Source of the DNA: Salinisphaera dokdonensis
Lineage (GTDB): Bacteria; Pseudomonadota; Gammaproteobacteria; Nevskiales; Salinisphaeraceae
NCBI RefSeq assembly: GCF_040361215.1
Contig: NZ_APND01000005.1
Span: 62,001-126,000 of the forward strand
DNA length: 64,000 bases
Direction of reading: 5' to 3'
Part shown: positions 34,061-42,386 of the stretch, one piece after another
Layout of the letters: each line of letters starts with the position of its first letter
Numbering within the stretch: position 1 is the first letter of the stretch
The notes under the pieces: model-generated
What the model was told of the DNA's origin: nothing
The model's database searches: none
The model's input: the letters and a program-made list of their open reading frames with translations, nothing else
Made by a program: the position numbers and the translations under genes

Positions 34061-34510
34061 ATGCAGAAATCGGGATACAAGAGGCAGTTAGTGGCTTACG
34101 GTCTGGTTTGCGCCGGCACCCTTGGGGTATTCGGCAGCGCTCTGGCCGGCCATCACATGGAAGACGAACAGACCAAGGCCGAGGCGATTGCAGAGGACGT
34201 GAATACGTTCAACGAAAATCGCGCGTCGCTCAAGGAAGAAAGTGCGGCTCGCGCCGGCACAACCACCGGCAACCTGAACGGCTCGGCCCGCATGGAAGGC
34301 GAAGCCGCCATGGGCGCTCAGCGCGACGGCGCGCTGTCCAGTGATGTGAAGCGGTTCAATCAGAGCGGCGGCTCGCTAAATGCCGACAGCGCGGCGAGCT
34401 CGGATCTCGATGATAATACGCAGGCTTCGGGCCATGCGGCGCACGGCGCAAGCGCCGAGAGCAAGGAGCTGTCGCAGCGTATCGAGGAGCACAACAAGAA
34501 CGCGGAGTAG
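34061..34510 (+). CDS. Secreted repeat protein, paralogue of the gene at 33400
   Basis: A 149-residue exported protein. The ATG behind AGGAGA gives a signal peptide (KRQLVAYGLVCAGTLGVFG, cleavage near ALA-G). The mature part shows the same loose repeats as its neighbour: AIAEDVNTFNENRASLKEES, LSSDVKRFNQSGGSLNADS and ELSQRIEEHNKNAE. The shared FNQSGGSLN / YNQSGGSLN motif is the best evidence of common origin. It is charged, low in hydrophobic residues and probably disordered or helical in the periplasm. Function unknown. A strong terminator follows at 34554-34590. Confidence 0.82.
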   Translation: MQKSGYKRQLVAYGLVCAGTLGVFGSALAGHHMEDEQTKAEAIAEDVNTFNENRASLKEESAARAGTTTGNLNGSARMEGEAAMGAQRDGALSSDVKRFNQSGGSLNADSAASSDLDDNTQASGHAAHGASAESKELSQRIEEHNKNAE

Positions 34511-34553
34511 TTCGTATCTTGTTCGCCTGGTCACGCAGAGGACCAGGAATCAA

Positions 34554-34590
34554 AGCCGGGAATAGCGATAACGCTTCCCGGCTTTTTTTA
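34554..34590 (+). terminator. Rho-independent terminator
   Basis: GCCGGGAA and TTCCCGGC form an 8-bp stem with a 12-base loop, followed by TTTTTTTA. It lies directly after the second secreted repeat protein gene. Confidence 0.85.
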
Positions 34591-34802
34591 TTCTCAAGTG
34601 CCTAAATGATGGATTTAGCCGCAGGCCAGTCACCGACGGCACTCGGCGGCGCCGAACTCCTGGCGTGACTCTCGACTGGCAAAGCCTGCAGACGTCCATC
34701 TGTGGCGAACTGGAGCTGATCTCAGCGTTGTCGAACGCTTAAAATCTCGCAGACCGTCGATGGAAACGACCTCGAATCGGTGGCCCATCTGAAAACCGCG
34801 AA

Positions 34803-35804
34803 CTACTCCACCAGCGTCAGGCGATCCTTTGGCGTTGGCATACGGCCCGAAACCTGTTCGGCGACCGCCACGTTCTGACCCACGAACTGCTTGATGCGGA
34901 TCCGACCCTCTTCAGGGCCCGGCTCCCACGCGATGATGCGCCCGGCCGGTGAACGAACCACCGAGCCCTCGCCGTGCACCGCCAGCGTGCTGTCGGCTTC
35001 AAGACCGGAGCTGCGCCCTGCGTTGATATACATATCTTCGCCATTGAGGGCAAAGCTGTGTGCAAACCACGGCGCTATCGAAATACGATCCGCCGCTGTA
35101 CCCAGGACGTGGTCACTCCACACCGTAACGTCGGACCCATCGCCCAACGTCTTGGCACGCAGCGCAAGTTCGGTGCTGACGGCGTCGTACTCGATACCGA
35201 AATCGGTATCGACCATTCGGGCGCGCACCTGCGCTACACCGCCGCTCGTGGAATTGATATCCAATACGAGCAAGGCCCGGATACCCGGAAAGATGCCGAG
35301 CAGTTCGGGGCAGCCCATCGGCGTCGCTGCGCCGCAGGCATCCGAGCCGCCCACGGATTCATCGAGTTCGTTCGGCTTGACCAGCGTCAGTCCATTCGCT
35401 GCCGCATAGCGATCAAGCGTATTCATCAGGCGATAGGCAGATAGCGAGTCTCGCTGGTCCGCCGCGATATAGACGCCCAATTTCGGGCGCAGACCATCCA
35501 AGTCCGGACGCATGGCGACCGGCATGGCAGCCGATCCACCTCCCACCTGCGCGGGTGCGCCCGCCGTCGGGTTCTGTCCGACTACCGAGGCACGGCCCTG
35601 AGCACGCGCCTCGTCCATCCACCGCTCCCAGAACGGCTTGCCCCATTCAGTCTGCTCATAGCCGAAAGCGGCCTCGGAATCGGCCAATGGCATCTGTCCT
35701 TCATCACCGGAAGGCGAACCGTTGGTGGCACAACCACTCACGAAGGACACGGCGAGTACCGACAGCGCCACCGAACAAAGCCGCTTTGCTAGAAGATCCG
35801 ACAA
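34803..35804 (-). CDS. Lipoprotein of unknown function
   Basis: A 333-residue lipoprotein with signal peptide and lipobox FVSGC (Cys about 25). The mature region has no motif I recognise with certainty. The middle (LRPKLGVYIAADQRDSLSAY, then RYAAANGLTLVKPNEL) resembles a Rossmann-like or sugar-binding strand-helix pattern, and the last part (AVHGEGSVVRSPAGRIIAWE, GRIRIKQFVGQNVAVAEQ) resembles the small beta-barrel at the end of FlgT-type proteins. It contains two Cys in DACGAATPMGCPEL that may form a disulphide. It follows the porin gene on the same strand, with a terminator between, so it is probably separately or weakly co-expressed. Confidence 0.72.
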   Translation of the reverse strand: MSDLLAKRLCSVALSVLAVSFVSGCATNGSPSGDEGQMPLADSEAAFGYEQTEWGKPFWERWMDEARAQGRASVVGQNPTAGAPAQVGGGSAAMPVAMRPDLDGLRPKLGVYIAADQRDSLSAYRLMNTLDRYAAANGLTLVKPNELDESVGGSDACGAATPMGCPELLGIFPGIRALLVLDINSTSGGVAQVRARMVDTDFGIEYDAVSTELALRAKTLGDGSDVTVWSDHVLGTAADRISIAPWFAHSFALNGEDMYINAGRSSGLEADSTLAVHGEGSVVRSPAGRIIAWEPGPEEGRIRIKQFVGQNVAVAEQVSGRMPTPKDRLTLVE

Positions 35805-35814
35805 AACAAGTACT

Positions 35815-35850
35815 CCAAAAAAACAGGGGCCTTCGCGAACGAAGGCCCCT
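35815..35850 (-). terminator. Rho-independent terminator after the porin gene
   Basis: On the minus strand AGGGGCCTTCG pairs with CGAAGGCCCCT over 11 bases around a four-base loop, followed by a run of seven T residues. It ends the porin transcript and lies just before the lipoprotein gene. Confidence 0.88.
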
Positions 35851-35865
35851 CAAGATTACTGACTC

Positions 35866-37332
35866 TTAGAATTCGACGCCAAGATTCACGCTGCCCGCGA
35901 TCACACGGTCATCCGCGAAGCTGCCGCCATTCGGCAAGGTGCCGACAAGGCTGTTGCCGCTAAGCGTGCCGACATCGTTTTCCTTGAGCATGCCGAGCGT
36001 GGCCCAGGTCCGAACCACTTCATTGAGCTGGTAGCTCGCCTGCAGGTCATAGACCGTGCTGGAGTCACTACCCACGCCGGGGACATCGATATCCAGCGAA
36101 CCCAGCGCGCCGCGAAGGGCGAACTTCGGCGTGACGTTGACCGCCACACTGCCGATGATCAGCGACTGGTCGTAGCCTTCGCGACCCAGGAAACCGCCCA
36201 TGCGGTAGAGGCTGGTCGGGTTGGCCGTGGACTCGGGGCTGGAGTTGATCAGGCTCGAGTAGGTATCGAAACCCGACGAGATCAGACCGCCGTCCCAAGT
36301 GCCGACGTACTGGCCCTTGAGTTCGAACATGCCGACGTCGGCGCCGATCCGGAAGTAGCCCGCATAGGAGTCGTCGGTGAAGAAATCACCGTCTTCCGGG
36401 GTCTGGTTGGCGTTCACGTTGCCGTTACTGAAGTAGTTACCACCGAAGGCGATATCCAGCGGACCGACCTTGCCCTGCATGTAGGGCGAGAACAGGTTGG
36501 CGTTCGACAACGCATAGGCGCTGCGCACGCCCGTGGAACCGTCTGCGGCGGCGTCCGGAATGCCATCACCGTCGGTATCGATCAGCACGGGATCCGTGTC
36601 GACGAGGTCGCCGTTGTAGCTGTTCAGGTAATGCACATACAGGAAGCCGAGCGACCAGCCGCTATCCCACAACGGAGCGACGAAACCCGGAAAGATCTGG
36701 TCGCCGTTGTCTTCGTTGTAGAACTGGTCGCTGTCCTGACGGCGGTCATAGCCGATAAACGCACTGATATTACCCAGCTTGGTCAGGAACAGCGCACGGT
36801 CGCGACGATCATCGCAAACGAGGAAACAGTTGTTCCAGTTGGCTTCCTGACGGCCGACACGCAGCAGGCCGAACTTGAAGGGAATCTGGACAAAACCCAG
36901 GTCGAGACGAACGTTGTCGCCGCGATTCGTGTTGTTGAAGGCCTGGCCGCTCGTGCCGGTATAGCCGCGGTCGTCGCCGCTCCAGCGATCGCCCGCCAGT
37001 TCGATACGGGTATGAACCTCGACGCCCGTCTCTTCATGCTTGAGATTCGCCTTCAAGCGCAGGTAGTGCGCGAAACCGTTGTCGCCATCGTCCGGATCGG
37101 TCTGATCGTCCAGACGCTGGCCGGCGTTGGTCGGCGCCGGCACCGCAAACGAATCGGACTGCACATAGAAACCCGTGGCCCGGTAGTCCACCCCGAAATC
37201 AGTTTCGATGGCCGCATTGGCCGTGGTCGCGCAGCCGAGAGCGGCCAACGCGGATACGCCGATCACACGGGGCAGATGCCCCAGACGACCGGGCTGTTTC
37301 GCCTCGATTGCTTTTTTGATATCGCGGATCAT
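35866..37332 (-). CDS. Outer-membrane beta-barrel porin
   Basis: A 488-residue outer-membrane protein. The signal peptide ends at about residue 40 (TTANA-A). The mature part has the alternating amphipathic strands and Gly/Asp-rich turns of a barrel: TDFGVDYRATGFYVQSDSFA, HYLRLKANLKHEETGVEVHT, RLDLGFVQIPFKFGLLRVGR and a final SVNLGVEF ending in Phe as outer-membrane proteins do. Loops such as TDPVLIDTDGDGIPDAAADG look calcium-binding. Size suggests a 16- to 18-strand barrel. The start ATG follows GGAGGGGAG. The palindrome at 37555-37577 and a -10-like TATAAA lie upstream, which fits control by the TetR protein; cargo is unknown. Confidence 0.88.
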   Translation of the reverse strand: MIRDIKKAIEAKQPGRLGHLPRVIGVSALAALGCATTANAAIETDFGVDYRATGFYVQSDSFAVPAPTNAGQRLDDQTDPDDGDNGFAHYLRLKANLKHEETGVEVHTRIELAGDRWSGDDRGYTGTSGQAFNNTNRGDNVRLDLGFVQIPFKFGLLRVGRQEANWNNCFLVCDDRRDRALFLTKLGNISAFIGYDRRQDSDQFYNEDNGDQIFPGFVAPLWDSGWSLGFLYVHYLNSYNGDLVDTDPVLIDTDGDGIPDAAADGSTGVRSAYALSNANLFSPYMQGKVGPLDIAFGGNYFSNGNVNANQTPEDGDFFTDDSYAGYFRIGADVGMFELKGQYVGTWDGGLISSGFDTYSSLINSSPESTANPTSLYRMGGFLGREGYDQSLIIGSVAVNVTPKFALRGALGSLDIDVPGVGSDSSTVYDLQASYQLNEVVRTWATLGMLKENDVGTLSGNSLVGTLPNGGSFADDRVIAGSVNLGVEF

Positions 37333-37554
37333 TTCTTGTTTCTCCCCTCCGTTACAACGGGAATCCCTTGGATATTGTTCTTGAGTACTCCGCATGCCTG
37401 TCGCGGGCATCGTGAGCCGGGCTGGCACTCTTGTCAGAGGCTCTTCCCGTTTCCCGCTCGCACCGCCAGCTGGCCTTTCCCTGCCTCGTGCGCACACTTT
37501 CGTGGCACCCGAATGATGGCCGTCTGATGGTCGATGCTGAATACTCCCCCTGCA

Positions 37555-37577
37555 GTGACTAGTGAGTCATAAGTCAC
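37555..37577. promoter_or_regulatory. Palindromic operator candidate in the porin/hydrolase region
   Basis: A 23-base palindrome: GTGACTAGTGA, one central G, then TCATAAGTCAC. It matches the half-site RTGAC-NNN-TGA on both arms (16 of 16 defined positions). The left half is identical to a half of the site in front of the tetR gene. Confidence 0.65.
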
Positions 37578-37586
37578 GAGTTACTG

Positions 37587-37613
37587 TTTATAGTATTTTT
37601 TTTAGAGCTGCAA
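37587..37613 (-). promoter_or_regulatory. Porin promoter candidate
   Basis: On the minus strand TTGCAG (37608-37613) and TATAAA (37587-37592) are 15 bases apart, separated by an A-tract. The palindrome starts nine bases downstream of the -10 box and would cover the transcription start. Confidence 0.45.
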
Positions 37614-37706
37614 CCCGTTAGTGAACCACTGTTTCAGTTTATCTTTTGCAGGTGAAACGACTTCTTTTCGAACCAAGACAACCCATTTGTATCTGGTTGA
37701 TTTGCT

Positions 37707-38600
37707 ATGACTATTTCGATTTCCAAGCTATATTGCCTGAACCCTACAGGTTTTCACCGCATCAGCTGCACAGTCTGGAGTGCACTGCACCATGCGCGAC
37801 CGCTGGTTTGTGCACACGGATTCTCACGGAACGGGCGCGATTTCGATGCGCTGGCGAGCGCGCTTTCTGACACGTACCAGGTCTATTGCCCCGATGCCGC
37901 GGGTCGCGGGCACAGCGATTGGCTGGAACAGCGCGAGCACTACAACTACGACCAGTACCTGCGGGACAACGCCACACTGCTCAGCCATATCACCGCCCCG
38001 CTGCCCGACGAGCCCTCTCGCCCGTCGCCAAGCGTCGACTGGGTCGGCACATCCATGGGCGGGCTGGTCGGCATGATGCTGGGAGCGCAGCCGCACAACC
38101 CGATACGTCGCCTGGTCCTCAACGACATCGGTGCGCAGATCAGCGCAGCGTCGCTTAACCGGATCGGCGAATACGTGCGCGAAACCCCTACCTTCGAGAC
38201 AGTCGCGGACTACCAGGCGCACCTGGCGGATATCCATGCCAGCTTCGGTCCGCTCGACGAGACGCAGTGGCAGCATCTGGCCCACCATTCGCACCGGATG
38301 GAAGACGGCCGCGTGGTGCCCCACTACGACCCGAAGATTGCATCGGCGTTCGACCAGCCCGTCGAGGCGGACGTCGAACTGTGGTCGCTATGGTCGGCGA
38401 TCGATATCCCGACGCTGGTCATTCGCGGCGGGCAGTCCGATCTGCTTGCATCGGAGACGCTCGATCGCATGGTCGAACTCAAGCCGGACACGCAAGTGCT
38501 CGAAATACCGGACGCCGGTCACGCGCCCGCGCTCATGCGCGACCACGAGATCGCGGCTATCCGCGCGTTTCTTTCGGATCCGTCGCTGGGCCCGGATTGA
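37707..38600 (+). CDS. Alpha/beta hydrolase
   Basis: A 297-residue alpha/beta hydrolase. Oxyanion/helix segment PLVCAHGFSRNGRDFDALAS is followed by the nucleophile elbow VGTSMGGLVGMM (Ser near residue 115), the acid in IRGGQSDLLA and the catalytic His in IPDAGHAPALM, so the triad is complete. It resembles esterases or C-C bond hydrolases of aromatic and terpenoid catabolism, but I cannot name the substrate. The last 44 bases overlap the end of the convergent livM gene. It is divergent from the porin and shares the palindrome, so co-regulation with uptake is likely. Confidence 0.88.
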   Translation: MTISISKLYCLNPTGFHRISCTVWSALHHARPLVCAHGFSRNGRDFDALASALSDTYQVYCPDAAGRGHSDWLEQREHYNYDQYLRDNATLLSHITAPLPDEPSRPSPSVDWVGTSMGGLVGMMLGAQPHNPIRRLVLNDIGAQISAASLNRIGEYVRETPTFETVADYQAHLADIHASFGPLDETQWQHLAHHSHRMEDGRVVPHYDPKIASAFDQPVEADVELWSLWSAIDIPTLVIRGGQSDLLASETLDRMVELKPDTQVLEIPDAGHAPALMRDHEIAAIRAFLSDPSLGPD

Positions 38601-39738
38601 TATCGGCGCCGACACGTCGGCGTCGACTCTCGCTGCGCAATCGCAGCTGGCCGACGATGCCTCGGGGGAAGAAATACACGCTGAGCACGAACAGCAGCCC
38701 GAGCCAGAGATACCAGCGTTCCGGGTCGAGCATCGCATGCACGAGGGGCAACGAAGCGCTCGCCTCGTGCGCCACCGCCAGCAGGCTCTGGAGATAAGTC
38801 TCGGCCAACACGAACAGCGCGGTGCCGACGATCGCCCCGTAGAGCGTGCCCATGCCGCCGATCACCGTAATCAGCAACACGTTCACCATCAGGTCGAACG
38901 ATAGCGTCGACTCTGGATTGATATAGCGAAGCGACAAAGCCGCCAGCGCACCGGCGAAGGCCGCGATCATCGCCGATATACAGACATTGATCGTACGAAA
39001 TGCCACCGTTCGATAACCCAGCGCCTCGGCCCGGAACTCGTTCTCACGGATTGCCTTGCATACCCGCCCGAACGGCGAGTTCATCATCCGTAGCAGCGCG
39101 AAGAATATGCACACGGCCGCAACGAACAGCACGTAATAGATCAGCACCATGCCGCTGGTACGCACGTCGAACCACGCCCCGGCGAAGTCACCCGAGGTGA
39201 GAAAGCCGATGAGATTGAACCCCGGCACCGGCTCGTCGGTGAGGGTATAGCCCGGCCCGAGCACGAACGGCACCTGGAAAGCGATACCGTCCTCACCGCC
39301 CGTGAAGTGGTACAGCTTCGAGACCAGCGTCATGAAGCCCACCGCGACCGCCAGCGTCACCAGCGCGAAGAACACCGCCCGTACGCGCAGCGAAAACAAC
39401 GCGATAACGAACGCCACGGCAAGCGCGGTCGCCAGCCCGGCGGCAAGGCCGACGCCAATCGCGCCCCAGCCGCCGCCCAGATCACGCAGCGAGATCGCCA
39501 TCGCATACGCACCGATGCCATAGAACATCGCGTGCGCGAAAGAAATGATGCGCGTATAGCCGAGCAGTATGTCGTAGCTGAGCACCAGCATCGTGAACAG
39601 GCAGATCGACGAATAGGTGCGATACGCGAGCGGGCCGGGAAACAGGAACGGCGCAAAGGCCAGCGCGAGCACGATGATCACGAGCAGCACCGTCAATGCG
39701 GGACTGCGCGGCGTATCCCCGGAAAGCAGGCGCATCAT
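38557..39738 (-). CDS. livM: Branched-chain-type ABC transporter permease LivM
   Basis: A 393-residue inner-membrane permease of the LivM type, with about ten helices. Typical segments: LALAFAPFLFPGPLAYRTYS, LSYDILLGYTRIISFAHAMF, RVCKAIRENEFRAEALGYRT (loop contacting the ATPase) and LITVIGGMGTLYGAIVGTAL. The ATG overlaps the stop of the LivH gene (TGATG), so the two permeases are translated together. Its 3' end overlaps the hydrolase gene on the other strand by 44 bases. The C-terminal 25 residues are basic and not membrane-bound. The substrate is unknown: such transporters carry amino acids, urea, or aromatic and other organic acids. Confidence 0.9.
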   Translation of the reverse strand: MMRLLSGDTPRSPALTVLLVIIVLALAFAPFLFPGPLAYRTYSSICLFTMLVLSYDILLGYTRIISFAHAMFYGIGAYAMAISLRDLGGGWGAIGVGLAAGLATALAVAFVIALFSLRVRAVFFALVTLAVAVGFMTLVSKLYHFTGGEDGIAFQVPFVLGPGYTLTDEPVPGFNLIGFLTSGDFAGAWFDVRTSGMVLIYYVLFVAAVCIFFALLRMMNSPFGRVCKAIRENEFRAEALGYRTVAFRTINVCISAMIAAFAGALAALSLRYINPESTLSFDLMVNVLLITVIGGMGTLYGAIVGTALFVLAETYLQSLLAVAHEASASLPLVHAMLDPERWYLWLGLLFVLSVYFFPRGIVGQLRLRSESRRRRVGADINPGPATDPKETRG

Positions 39739-40760
39739 CAGACCTTCACCACGGGAATGAGTCCCTGTGGCCGCCACATCAGCACCAACACCATCAGCAC
39801 GATGCTGGAGAACTCTGAAAACGTCGGCGCAACGAAACCCATGTAGTTGGTAAGAAGGCCCACCACCAGCGCGCTGTAGAAACAGCCGGTAATCGAACCC
39901 AGACCGCCCATGATGATCACGATGATCACGTCGACCAGCAGCTGTTGGCCCAGCTCGACGTGGATCAACTCTTCATAGAAGCCCCAGAGCACGCCGCCGA
40001 ACGCGCCCAGAGCGGACCCCACCGCGAACACCGCGATGAACAGAAGCTTGATGCGATAGCCCAGTGCCTGAACCATCTCGCCGTTCTCGACACCCGCGCG
40101 GATGAGCAGGCCGACGCGCGTGTACTGGATCACCGCGAGCATGCCCCAATAGACGGCCAGTCCCGCCCCGACCGCGAATAACCGATACTTCTCGAACGCG
40201 ACGCCGCCAACCACGAATGCACCGCGCAGCACCTCCGGCCGCGGTAACGGGATCTCGTGTGCGCCCCAGAACACGATGATCAACTGGGTGATCACGATCG
40301 CCCCACCCACGGTGACCAGAATCTGGCGCAGATGATCGTCGTAGACCGGCTTCACGATGACTCGCTCGAACACGAAGCCGAGCAGGCCAGCCACAACGAG
40401 CGTGGCCAGTGCGGCCGGAAAGATCAGCAGCGCCTGGGATACCGCTGCCAGCGGCGCCCAACCGGCGAGCATGAGGAACACCGTGCCGCCGACATACGCG
40501 CCGACCGTGATGAACGCGCCGTGGGCAAGATTGAGCACGCCCATCAGGCCAAAGATCAGCGTCATACCCGATGACACCACAAACAGGATCAACCCCATCG
40601 CCAACCCGGCAACGGTCAACGACAACCAGACATGCCAGGGCATGATCGCCACACCGATCGCCGCGACCAACGCCAACAGCAGGTAATGCGGCCGCGCGTC
40701 CAGCGCCTGGCGAATCCTGTCCCCCAATGCAGCCCGGTCGGTCTGCTCGGCAACATTCAT
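39738..40760 (-). CDS. livH: Branched-chain-type ABC transporter permease LivH
   Basis: A 340-residue inner-membrane permease of the LivH type, seven to nine helices. Visible: FVVSSGMTLIFGLMGVLNLA with HGAFITVGAYVGG (family hallmark), GFVFERVIVKPVYDDHLRQI, GVENGEMVQALGYRIKLLFI (ATPase contact loop) and DVIIVIIMGGLGSITGCFYS. The ATG at 40760 is preceded by AGGAG; an ATG seven codons upstream is possible. It lies 13 bases after livF. Partner of LivM in the transmembrane channel. Confidence 0.9.
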   Translation of the reverse strand: MNVAEQTDRAALGDRIRQALDARPHYLLLALVAAIGVAIMPWHVWLSLTVAGLAMGLILFVVSSGMTLIFGLMGVLNLAHGAFITVGAYVGGTVFLMLAGWAPLAAVSQALLIFPAALATLVVAGLLGFVFERVIVKPVYDDHLRQILVTVGGAIVITQLIIVFWGAHEIPLPRPEVLRGAFVVGGVAFEKYRLFAVGAGLAVYWGMLAVIQYTRVGLLIRAGVENGEMVQALGYRIKLLFIAVFAVGSALGAFGGVLWGFYEELIHVELGQQLLVDVIIVIIMGGLGSITGCFYSALVVGLLTNYMGFVAPTFSEFSSIVLMVLVLMWRPQGLIPVVKV

Positions 40761-40773
40761 ATTGGCTGCACTC

Positions 40774-41499
40774 CTAGGCATGGGCGTCGAGGCTAAGGCC
40801 AAGCAGCCGCCCCTGCAGTTCGGTGTCGTCAGCGAGATCAGACATGCTGCCCGCATGCACCACGCGGCCATCGTCCATCACCGCGACATGGTCACCCACC
40901 GCCCGGGCGAAGCTGAAGTTCTGCTCGACGAGCAGGATGGTCGTATCGGTCTGCTTGAGTTCACGGATCGCCTGCACCAGATCCTTGATGATCGCCGGCG
41001 CCAATCCCTTGCTGGGTTCGTCGATGATCAGGAATGCGCGCGGCTCGATGATCGCGCGCGCAATCGACAGCATCTGCTTCTGGCCGCCGGAGAGCAGCCC
41101 CGCTGGCGTGGTCCAGAATTTCTTCAGCGCCGGGAACAAACCAAATATCCAGTCCAGCCGCGCCGTATCGAAATGCCGGCGTTCGGCGGCGAGGCGCATA
41201 TTCTCCTGCACGGTCAGCAGCGAGAATATGCCCATGTTCTCCGGCACATAACCAATGCCCTGGCGCACGATTCTGGGCGTACGCCAGTTCGTGATGTCCT
41301 GGCCATCGAACACGATCCGCCCTTTGGACGCCTGCCAGAGATTGATGATCGTACGCAGCGTCGTGGTCTTGCCTGCGCCGTTGCGGCCAAGCAGCACGGT
41401 AAGCTCGCCGCGCGGCAGCGTCAGATCCACGCCCTGCAGGATGTGGTAATGGCCGATGTGCGTATGCACGCCTTCCATGGTCAACAACGGCGCGCTCAT
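40774..41499 (-). CDS. livF: Branched-chain-type ABC transporter ATPase LivF
   Basis: A 241-residue cytoplasmic ATPase. Walker A GRNGAGKTT, Q-loop region GYVPENMGIFSLLTVQENM, signature LSGGQKQMLSIARAI, Walker B LIIDEPSKGLAP and the LLVEQNF H-loop are all present. The short form and the PENxxIF motif mark LivF and not LivG. The ATG overlaps the livG stop (ATGA), so both ATPases are coupled. A much longer frame upstream lies within livG in another frame. Confidence 0.92.
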   Translation of the reverse strand: MSAPLLTMEGVHTHIGHYHILQGVDLTLPRGELTVLLGRNGAGKTTTLRTIINLWQASKGRIVFDGQDITNWRTPRIVRQGIGYVPENMGIFSLLTVQENMRLAAERRHFDTARLDWIFGLFPALKKFWTTPAGLLSGGQKQMLSIARAIIEPRAFLIIDEPSKGLAPAIIKDLVQAIRELKQTDTTILLVEQNFSFARAVGDHVAVMDDGRVVHAGSMSDLADDTELQGRLLGLSLDAHA

Positions 41500-42305
41500 G
41501 CCGAGGCCTCTGGCGACTCGGTTTCCGGCGCATCCAGCACCTCGCCAAGATACGCCTGCTGCACCAGCGGCGAGGCAATCACCTTTTCGGGCTCGCCCTC
41601 GTCGAGCAGTCGTCCCTCGTGCAGGACGATGATGCGATCCGCCAACGAGCGCACCACGTCCATCTTGTGCTCGACCAGCAGAACCACCTTGTCCCGCGTT
41701 TCGCGGATCGCCTGGATCAGATCGAGAATCACCGGGACCTCGTCCACGCTCATGCCGGCTGTCGGCTCGTCGAACATGAATACCCGCGGCTCCAGTGCGA
41801 GGAGCATGCCGACCTCCAGCTTGCGCTGGTCGCCATGCGGCAGAGTCGCGGCGAGCCAGTCCCCGCGATGGGCCAGCGACACGCGTGCGAGATAGTGGTC
41901 GACCTTGTCGCGAATATCGCCATAACCATCCGCCAGCCGGTGCATGACCAGTCCGGCGCCGGTGCGCGCACTCGCAGCCAGCCACATGTTTTCCCGCACG
42001 CTCAGTTCCGGGAACAGATTGGTGAGCTGAAAAGCACGACCGATGCCCATCTGCGCTCTCTTCGGCGCCTTCGTGCGGGTGATGTCCTGGCCGTCGAACC
42101 ACAGCTTGCCGGCCGTGGGCATGAGCTGACCGGACAGCAGATTGAAGAACGTGGTTTTGCCCGCGCCATTGGGGCCAACGATCGCAGTGAGCGTGCCGTT
42201 ATCGAAGGCGCAGCTGACCGCGTCGACCGCCGTGTGGCCACCGAAACGGATGGTCAGATCACGCGCTTCGAGCAGCGTCCGTGGCGTTGTGTGTGAAGAA
42301 CTCAT
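41496..42305 (-). CDS. livG: Branched-chain-type ABC transporter ATPase LivG
   Basis: A 269-residue cytoplasmic ATPase. Walker A GPNGAGKTT, QLTNLFPELSVRENMWLAA, a signature that is degenerate (LPHGDQRKLEVGMLLALEP instead of LSGGQ), Walker B VFMFDEPTAGMS and the H-loop LVEHKMDVVRSLADRI. LPHG-type signatures are seen in LivG proteins. It forms a heterodimer with LivF. It starts 81 bases behind the substrate-binding gene, with a stem-loop in the gap. Confidence 0.92.
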   Translation of the reverse strand: MSSSHTTPRTLLEARDLTIRFGGHTAVDAVSCAFDNGTLTAIVGPNGAGKTTFFNLLSGQLMPTAGKLWFDGQDITRTKAPKRAQMGIGRAFQLTNLFPELSVRENMWLAASARTGAGLVMHRLADGYGDIRDKVDHYLARVSLAHRGDWLAATLPHGDQRKLEVGMLLALEPRVFMFDEPTAGMSVDEVPVILDLIQAIRETRDKVVLLVEHKMDVVRSLADRIIVLHEGRLLDEGEPEKVIASPLVQQAYLGEVLDAPETESPEASA

Positions 42306-42340
42306 ATGTCCTTGATCAGCCGCCGGCAGATGACGGATGA

Positions 42341-42362
42341 CCGGCCGCCCGCAGGCGACCGG
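42341..42362 (-). terminator. Stem-loop between the substrate-binding gene and livG
   Basis: CCGGCCGCC and GGCGACCGG pair over nine positions with one mismatch and a four-base loop. There is no T-tract, so it probably attenuates or protects the 5' part of the message, which would give more binding protein than transporter. Confidence 0.4.
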
Positions 42363-42386
42363 CTCCGCTTCTCCCCCGAAACCTGT

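Larger units (their letters stand above)
37333..37706. other. Divergent regulatory region between porin and hydrolase genes
   Basis: 374 bases. It contains the palindrome at 37555-37577 and a minus-strand promoter candidate at 37587-37613. The part next to the porin is a leader of roughly 240 bases without a clear structure. The part next to the hydrolase is AT-rich; no clear promoter was picked. Confidence 0.5.

Noticed and set aside
42330..42340. ATGACGGATGA as another TetR half-site before livG
   Set aside because: Only one arm matches; the other arm is absent and a single half-site is expected by chance.
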